Made by a program: the position numbers and the translations under genes. From IMG/VR virus record IMGVR_UViG_3300032050_000423, positions 1-35,260 of that record: a stretch of DNA of 35,260 nucleotides; one strand, written 5' to 3'. This DNA comes from a virus. Positions 30,324 to 35,260 of the stretch are shown piece by piece (the stretch's first letter is position 1; each line of letters begins with the position of its first letter). The notes below the pieces were generated by a model, which was given only the letters and a program-made list of their open reading frames with translations, was not told the DNA's origin and searched no databases.

Positions 30324-32243
30324 TCACTCTTTTTCGGCTTCTGCGGCGGCGTTTATCGGGTTGCGCATGACCTGGCCTTCTACGCTTCCAGCTCGAGTTG
30401 CGCCGTACTGCTTAGCGGATTCCTGAAGCTGCTGTACAGGAGACTCTTGCTTGCTTTGCCGAACCGCTGCCTGAGCATCTGCTTGTTTTTGTCTTTCAGC
30501 CTGACCATCGACGACATCTTGCTGAGACTGAAGCTGTTGCTGCTGCATTTCCATCTGTTGCTGCTGTTGATCTTTTGCTTCTTTATGGGCCTGCTTTGTC
30601 ATAAGCAGATTTTGAAATTGAAGGAACATAGGATCGCCTGGTAGATATTTTAATTCATTTCTATTTGTTGCTCCAGTATCACCCAGAAAGAACTCACGTT
30701 GCTCTCCCTTGGTCATCATCTTGTCTACAAGAGTCCAGAACGACTGATTAAGAGGAAGATCTGCAATTGGATGACTAAGGGGTTTTTTGTCTTCATTTTT
30801 CAGAAGATCGTTCATAGAAGCAAAAACTGTCTGCTGCGCTTGTCTGAGCGATATATCTGTCTGAGGTGTATCGTCCGTGTAGCCTACGAACTTGAACTTA
30901 TAGCGCTCTGCCAGCGTTTTGTCCAGCGCAGGAACGACATCTTGGTTTATCAGGTCCTCGATGAAGAACAGTATCGGCAGCAGACCACGCTCGCGAGAGT
31001 ACGTGATCTTGAACTGGCCTGACTCTTTGGCCTGAGAGGCCGCGCGACCGTTCGCCGTGGTAAGGTAGTCGAGGCCGACCTCGATGGGGTCGATCTGGAA
31101 CTGCGCGCATATGCTTCGCATGATGTGGGAGTTGAAGTTGATGTACTCCATCTCCTTGGCCGAACCAGACATCGGTATCCACTGCACGTCGTCTAGGCCG
31201 GCGACTATAGGCGTCCGCCAAGCATTGTTGGATCCTGATATAGTGTTGTAGAACTGACGACGGAAAGATGCAAGAGTGTTCTGAGTAACCGTGCCCTTAA
31301 GGTGTAGTATTCCTCGTGCAGCGTAGCCATGGGTGAAGTAGTTCGCATTGTATGATTCCACGTTAAGGTGGTTCGTGATCATTATCACCGACTGCTCGAC
31401 CATGGATATGGCGTAACCGTTCGAGTCTGCAAAGTTCTTGGGATTGAACAGCTTGAAGATCATGTCCTCGTCGCCGAAGACGTTGAGGACTCGGTTGTCG
31501 ACCGACTGCTGGACGTACTTGAAGTACTCGATCTCGGGCGTGTTTACGTGGCCGCGGTTAGACGAGTCGTTGTCGGATCTTTTCTTGTGATACAGGTCTA
31601 CGGCGACCTTGGCCTGGCCCTCTACCGTGGCTCGGTTGATGTTGGGGTTTACCTTGTAGACCGTCTCCGCGGGCAGGGGACGGAACCTGTGAAGGCCGCC
31701 TTTCCTGGTCAGGACCTTCTCGCACGCGATGTGGCCGAAGCAGAGCGCGTCCCACACGATGAGCTTGACGAACTCGCCGAAGAGCATCTCCTCGCCGCGA
31801 GGCGTTCCGTCTATGCGACCGCAGTGGTAGACGAAGTCTTCCAGCATGCGGATGTTGTCGATGTCTTCCTGAGACATGGCCGAGTGGTCTGTCTTGACGA
31901 ACTTGTATCCCATGTCGAAGCGCTTGTGCTGGGGGCGAGAGAACCTCAGGACCGTATCGCAGCGGATCTGAAGGATCGTGTTCACGAGCCAGTCGCGCAT
32001 CGATATCTCGCGCAGGGTTCTGTTAGATATGCGAGAGACCCTGCTCTTTGAGAGAAAGTAGTTGTGGACCGCGTGGTCGTAGAACGGGTCGGTCAGTATG
32101 GCCTTGGCGCCTACGAGCTCGCCGGTGCCCGGCTGACTTTGGGATTTGTCTGGCGCGTCGTCTGCGTCGACTTTTGTTAAGTCCTCTATGTCCTTGCGAA
32201 TCGAGTCGGTAACCGCTTTCTTGATATCTTCAATCCAAGACAT
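30324..32243 (-). CDS. Portal protein
   Basis: 639 residues; GGAG five bases before ATG. Portal-type signatures in order: FLSKSRVSRISNRTLREISM, WLVNTILQIRCDTVLRFSRP, a GEEMLFGEFVKLIVWDALCF stem region, FKLFNPKNFADSNGYAISMV, then SYNANYFTHGYAARGILHLK, LASFRRQFYNTISGSNNAWR and ICAQFQIDPIEVGLDYLTTA. The last 120 residues are Gln-rich helix, a likely flexible crown or tail. It directly follows the terminase gene, as in most tailed phages. It would form the dodecameric ring at one capsid vertex through which DNA is pumped. Confidence 0.88.
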   Translation of the reverse strand: MSWIEDIKKAVTDSIRKDIEDLTKVDADDAPDKSQSQPGTGELVGAKAILTDPFYDHAVHNYFLSKSRVSRISNRTLREISMRDWLVNTILQIRCDTVLRFSRPQHKRFDMGYKFVKTDHSAMSQEDIDNIRMLEDFVYHCGRIDGTPRGEEMLFGEFVKLIVWDALCFGHIACEKVLTRKGGLHRFRPLPAETVYKVNPNINRATVEGQAKVAVDLYHKKRSDNDSSNRGHVNTPEIEYFKYVQQSVDNRVLNVFGDEDMIFKLFNPKNFADSNGYAISMVEQSVIMITNHLNVESYNANYFTHGYAARGILHLKGTVTQNTLASFRRQFYNTISGSNNAWRTPIVAGLDDVQWIPMSGSAKEMEYINFNSHIMRSICAQFQIDPIEVGLDYLTTANGRAASQAKESGQFKITYSRERGLLPILFFIEDLINQDVVPALDKTLAERYKFKFVGYTDDTPQTDISLRQAQQTVFASMNDLLKNEDKKPLSHPIADLPLNQSFWTLVDKMMTKGEQREFFLGDTGATNRNELKYLPGDPMFLQFQNLLMTKQAHKEAKDQQQQQMEMQQQQLQSQQDVVDGQAERQKQADAQAAVRQSKQESPVQQLQESAKQYGATRAGSVEGQVMRNPINAAAEAEKE

Positions 32244-32272
32244 AAAGTCTCCAATAATATGCGCTTTTATTT

Positions 32273-32284
32273 ATTATACTTATC
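32273..32284 (-). promoter_or_regulatory. Candidate promoter element GATAAGTATAAT
   Basis: Overlaps the terminase stop codon and stands about 30 bases ahead of the portal start. Same GTATAAT core with GATA just upstream; no obvious -35. Confidence 0.55.
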
Positions 32285-34946
32285 AAAACGTCCAAAGAAA
32301 TCCACCGTCTACAGACTTATCGTCTTCCTCGTCATCGATCTCAGACAGCCTTCCTATTTTACCAAGCTTATCGGCATTAACCTCTGGATTAAACGGCAGG
32401 TTGTTGAGTTTCGCGTACTCTTCTGGAGTGGGCGCCTTGAAGAAATTTCCATTGTTATCAACCAGTTTTGCCATATCGACGTCCAAACCGGCAGATGAAA
32501 GCACGATCTGGTTCTTGCCGAAAAGGTTCGTCAGCGGGTATCGTAAAGCATCCAGCCAGTGATCGTGCTCGCTGTCTGGAGTGTCTGATATCTGGCCAGC
32601 GGCATCGGTTTTGTAGTGGTAGAGCTGGAACTCCCTTATCAGAGCCTGACATGTCTCCTGAGCAATGAAAAGCTTAGACTCGGCAGTGCCTGGAATCTTA
32701 AGCCACTTCTTTATGATCTGTATGCCGGTGTTGATGTTGCCCTTGTCTGTGTTTGTCGAAGTCGGAAGGCCAAGCTTCCTCATCTCTACTGCGTCACCAG
32801 GATCCGCTTGGTCAGGAAAGTAGAGTTGGATACGGTATGGCTGATGCCACTTGTTCTTGATGTGGTGCATCCACGTGGGCCTTGATATATACGTCATGCC
32901 GTCGCATCTTACGACGTATATGTTCTCTTTTGCGTCCACGAAAAATACCACGAGCGTGTGCGGGTTTGACCATCCCCAGTCGATGCCGGCGTACGCTGGA
33001 AGACCCATGTTGTGACAGTTGCCGCTCAGCGATATTACTCCGTTGCGGCGAACAAATAACCTAGACGAGGGCATCGTTACACAATAGACCATTCCATCGT
33101 AGTCTACTTCACCTATGTTTCCTTGTGTTTTATTAGAATATTCGCTCTTGTTGGTTCCGTTGTTGATGTAGTACGAACGATCTGCTGGCTTGTTGTTTGT
33201 CTTAAAGTGAAAATTAACTCTAAAACGTCTTAGGTACTCAGTCCCTGTGTTCTTGTGCGTTTTGCCTTGATTACCCTGCATTGAAAGAGAACTCTTATAT
33301 CCCAATCTAAAGCATAGCTCTTGAACATCGTTGGCAAGCTGCTCAGAGCCTGTTGAATAATAAGGCTGTTGCCTTGATCCGTCGAACATGTACGAGCCGT
33401 CCCCGAAGCATAGCCACTCCAAAAGGATCGATAGCTGCCTGCGGGAAGCTTGTTCAAGTATGTTCCTAGATATCAACTTGTTGACGGCAAACTTTAAAGG
33501 CTTTAAGTAATTATATAGTTCTTTGTTGTATACGGACCAGTTTGTCGTATAGTCAACCTGATCCCGAGCATCAGACTCTCTGTGAAGCTTGTTGGGCCAA
33601 GCTATCGATGCCATAAGCCGCTCAACCTTGTCAGAGGCGTCTCTGCTCTTAGACTGAGAAACCTCTACCTTGTTGTGCCCCCACTCGTCGTTTGCTCTTG
33701 TCGAACTCATAGAGCCTTCGCTCAGCCAAAGCCCCATGAAGGCCATAAACTGATCGCCGGTCATGAAGCTTATAGGAGATTTTATGTCCATGTTGTTTGC
33801 TGTAGAGCCGGAAAGCCAGGTAGCCGGTATGTAAAAATCGTTCAGCTCGTCAAGAGAGTCTGCTCGCTGCTTCAAAAGCTTTATCTCTTGCTTCTTTCTG
33901 AAGTTTCTACCGTGAAGGTACTCGACATCGTGGTTGGGAGTAACCAGAAGGTCGAGATGGTGCTTGCCTCCGCCTATCTCATTGTAAAGGTTTACCATCT
34001 TTCCCTTATAGTGATACGAGATGTGCTCTATCGGTTTCTGGTAGTTTAACACACCACCGTTGTCTAGGGTGGCTAGAGTGTCATACTCAGTAAGATCTTT
34101 AAAAAGCTTAAAGCCGTTGTTCGTCAAAACCTCAGTGTCGTCACTGAAGCATTTCTTGACGAATATATCGTGGTTGCACTCGCCAGGAAACTCTTTTCCG
34201 GTCAGCGACAACCACATCTGGTTCCAGGTCTTGACGTGCATGCGCTCGTCGAACTCTTTGTAGATGATCCCCTCGACCGACGGCTTTAGATTCATCAGCT
34301 GGGACATCGCCCAGTCAGGACCCTCTGACAAGACCTTCTGCGCGAGCTCGTCTATAGACTTGAGCATCGGCGATTCTGAGACTTGATTCTTGGCGTCGCC
34401 GAGGCATATAGGAGCGAGTGGGCATTTCCCGCAGCCTATGTACATCTCGTATCTCTCGTACTCTTTCTTCCTCTGCTCGCCGAGCTTCTCGAACTCTGAC
34501 GGAGATCTCACGTCGAACGACTGCTGATCGATGTAGTATTCTTGGCGCTGCGTTCCAGATCGTGAGTCTGGGCATCGCTCGGTGAACTCAAATGCGGTCC
34601 AGCGACGAACATGTCTGCCCTGCTTCTCGGCGTTCTCGATGGCTTGGTTCATGAGACCGTATCGCGACTTTCTGGTCGATATGCCCACGCGCAGCGGCTT
34701 ACGGCCGCGCTTGGAGTCGAGCATACCGGAGATTTCTTTGTAGGCTCTAAGCCCCTCGCCTGATACTGTATCAATCTCGTCCACCACGACCAGCGGCACG
34801 TGTGGTCCATTGCAGTTGTGGTTGATGGTGCCGTCAGCTGTAACAAACGAATTTGACATCGGATTGGTCGGATCGTCGCTTGAACGAACCTCCAATTTCG
34901 CTATTTGCTTTATGCCCGTGCGCTCGATTTTCGTTACCTTAGCCAT
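32283..34946 (-). CDS. Terminase large subunit, C-terminal piece of a fractured gene, with split-intein C half and a second intein
   Basis: 887 residues from ATG 34946; AGAGG is five bases ahead, while a TTG start five codons earlier is less likely. Residues 1-44 are a C-intein. Terminase resumes at C45 with Walker B (VPLVVVDEID, 50-59) and a Cys cluster (CGKCPLAPIC), but Walker A is absent and must be encoded beyond the right edge. Residues 266-643 are a second intein. The nuclease domain follows (GIDWGWSNP with D656, PDQADPGD near 711-718, DSEHDHWLDALRY at 791-803). After splicing, this piece gives 465 residues of terminase. It packages DNA with the portal encoded next. Its start overlaps the upstream endonuclease stop by 8 bases. 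Confidence 0.9.
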   Translation of the reverse strand: MAKVTKIERTGIKQIAKLEVRSSDDPTNPMSNSFVTADGTINHNCNGPHVPLVVVDEIDTVSGEGLRAYKEISGMLDSKRGRKPLRVGISTRKSRYGLMNQAIENAEKQGRHVRRWTAFEFTERCPDSRSGTQRQEYYIDQQSFDVRSPSEFEKLGEQRKKEYERYEMYIGCGKCPLAPICLGDAKNQVSESPMLKSIDELAQKVLSEGPDWAMSQLMNLKPSVEGIIYKEFDERMHVKTWNQMWLSLTGKEFPGECNHDIFVKKCFSDDTEVLTNNGFKLFKDLTEYDTLATLDNGGVLNYQKPIEHISYHYKGKMVNLYNEIGGGKHHLDLLVTPNHDVEYLHGRNFRKKQEIKLLKQRADSLDELNDFYIPATWLSGSTANNMDIKSPISFMTGDQFMAFMGLWLSEGSMSSTRANDEWGHNKVEVSQSKSRDASDKVERLMASIAWPNKLHRESDARDQVDYTTNWSVYNKELYNYLKPLKFAVNKLISRNILEQASRRQLSILLEWLCFGDGSYMFDGSRQQPYYSTGSEQLANDVQELCFRLGYKSSLSMQGNQGKTHKNTGTEYLRRFRVNFHFKTNNKPADRSYYINNGTNKSEYSNKTQGNIGEVDYDGMVYCVTMPSSRLFVRRNGVISLSGNCHNMGLPAYAGIDWGWSNPHTLVVFFVDAKENIYVVRCDGMTYISRPTWMHHIKNKWHQPYRIQLYFPDQADPGDAVEMRKLGLPTSTNTDKGNINTGIQIIKKWLKIPGTAESKLFIAQETCQALIREFQLYHYKTDAAGQISDTPDSEHDHWLDALRYPLTNLFGKNQIVLSSAGLDVDMAKLVDNNGNFFKAPTPEEYAKLNNLPFNPEVNADKLGKIGRLSEIDDEEDDKSVDGGFLWTF
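33018..34151 (-). other. Contiguous LAGLIDADG intein in the terminase
   Basis: 378 residues between NHDIFVKK and the following Cys. Block A: CFSDDTEVLTNNGFK with Cys1. Block B: LLVTPNHDVEYL with T71 and H74. Two LAGLIDADG-type helices: FMAFMGLWLSEGS (about 135-147) and LLEWLCFGDGS (about 243-253). Block F/G: YCVTMPSSRLFVRRNG then VISLSGN before Cys+1. The penultimate residue is Gly instead of the usual His, a known but less common state that can still splice. It is inserted just before the first catalytic Asp region of the nuclease domain. It looks intact for both splicing and homing. Confidence 0.92.
34815..34946 (-). other. C-terminal half of a split intein
   Basis: 44 residues starting MAKVTKIERTGIKQIAKLEV and ending SNSFVTADGTINHN, followed by Cys+1. 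The FVxADGTINHN end matches block F/G with penultimate His and terminal Asn, both needed for splicing. Length and own start codon match known split C-inteins (about 35-48 residues). Insertion is just before Walker B of the terminase. A 10-12 residue insertion (RSSDDPTNPMSNS) separates the two beta strands of block F. Confidence 0.85.
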
Positions 34947-35260
34947 CTGAACCTCTGTCAACGCTTAAGACCATCTTCGCCTGACCCGCGTCGTAGATCT
35001 TGACCAAGCCAAGCTCTTTGGCGTACTCTTTCTGTGTCAATTTTCTCTCGTCCATGTTAGCCTTGCAGAACAGACGATTGTAGGTCTTGTCGTAGTCGGT
35101 CCACTTCCATCCCAGCGTGGTGCCGACGTGCACGAAGCCCATGTCCTTGAGCGAGGCGACGTCGCCGTACCGCAGGTCGACGAACGTGTAGATCTTATCT
35201 ATATCGAACGTCTTTATAGCATACTTGAGCAGCTTGGAGTAACCGCCAACGACCACGGTG
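34939..35260 (-). CDS. EDxHD-type homing endonuclease, C-terminal part (partial)
   Basis: The frame is open to the right edge, so the N-terminus and nuclease core lie outside. The visible 106 residues align closely with the last 100 of the 513-residue endonuclease at 20553-22094: GGYSKLLK, FVDLRYGDVASLKDMGF, TLGWKWTDYDKTYNRLFCKA, NMDERKL and IYDAGQAK have clear counterparts there. A GTG at the edge is internal by that alignment, not a start. It overlaps the terminase C piece by 8 bases. In fractured genes with split inteins the endonuclease lies between the two intein halves, as here; it may serve to mobilise the whole split arrangement. Confidence 0.8.
   Translation of the reverse strand, partial: TVVVGGYSKLLKYAIKTFDIDKIYTFVDLRYGDVASLKDMGFVHVGTTLGWKWTDYDKTYNRLFCKANMDERKLTQKEYAKELGLVKIYDAGQAKMVLSVDRGSDG

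Noticed and set aside
34815-34961. Frameshift or sequencing error as the cause of the terminase lacking its N-terminus
   Set aside because: The start of the piece is not terminase sequence but a well-formed C-intein ending HN before Cys, with its own ATG and ribosome site, and the upstream frame is an endonuclease rather than terminase.
34939-35256. GTG at 35256 as the start of a short complete protein
   Set aside because: The frame is open beyond it, and alignment with the 513-residue endonuclease shows the region is internal to a longer gene.
1-35260. tRNA genes, attachment sites or integration genes
   Set aside because: No cloverleaf-like segment with an intact T-loop was seen in the gaps, which are all shorter than about 160 bases, and no integrase-like protein is encoded.

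Overview
This window is part of the late (virion-building) region of a tailed double-stranded DNA phage (Caudoviricetes). The evidence is a terminase large subunit, portal, prohead protease, scaffold-like protein, HK97-type major capsid protein and a long set of tail, fibre and adhesin genes, nearly all on the minus strand and packed with stop/start overlaps. A heptosyltransferase-like (GT9) gene points to a Gram-negative host with lipopolysaccharide, but species cannot be told. No tRNA, integrase, attachment site or CRISPR array was seen.

Reading in the direction of transcription (right to left): the right edge cuts a Vsr-like/EDxHD homing endonuclease (34939-35260), then comes the C-terminal half of the terminase (32283-34946), portal (30324-32243), a P-loop nucleotide kinase with an extra C-terminal domain (29454-30272), a coiled-coil protein with a possible GreA-like tail, a small membrane protein, a 54-residue zinc ribbon, an HTH/four-cysteine protein (27355-27768), prohead protease (25592-26479), a possible decoration protein, scaffold-like protein and major capsid protein (22246-23700) ending in a strong terminator. 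Next are a 513-residue homing endonuclease (20553-22094), a plus-strand GT9 gene with its own terminator (19592-20512), and a run of small, very hydrophilic virion-type genes (12094-19506) including a putative head-tail connector. Then come adaptor-like proteins, a 1070-residue repeat fibre (6987-10199), an 1851-residue FG-GAP/fibronectin-III adhesin (1297-6852), a coiled-coil membrane protein and a short unknown. The first 483 bases hold plus-strand genes converging on this block.

The most striking feature is the density of homing elements. The terminase gene is fractured: its downstream piece begins with 44 residues of a C-terminal split intein ending in HN followed by Cys, and directly upstream, overlapping by 8 bases, sits an EDxHD-type homing endonuclease. 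This is the layout known as a fractured gene with a split intein; the N-terminal piece (Walker A plus N-intein) must lie beyond the right edge. The same terminase piece also carries a second, contiguous 378-residue LAGLIDADG intein. Four related HNH endonucleases and a second EDxHD endonuclease sit between structural genes; two HNH genes lie exactly at the start codon of the next gene and repeat its start context.

Other points worth attention are a 30-residue block shared by prohead protease and major capsid protein, a recurrent GTATAAT element ahead of minus-strand genes without a clear -35 box, and a short NGQW motif shared by three small late proteins.
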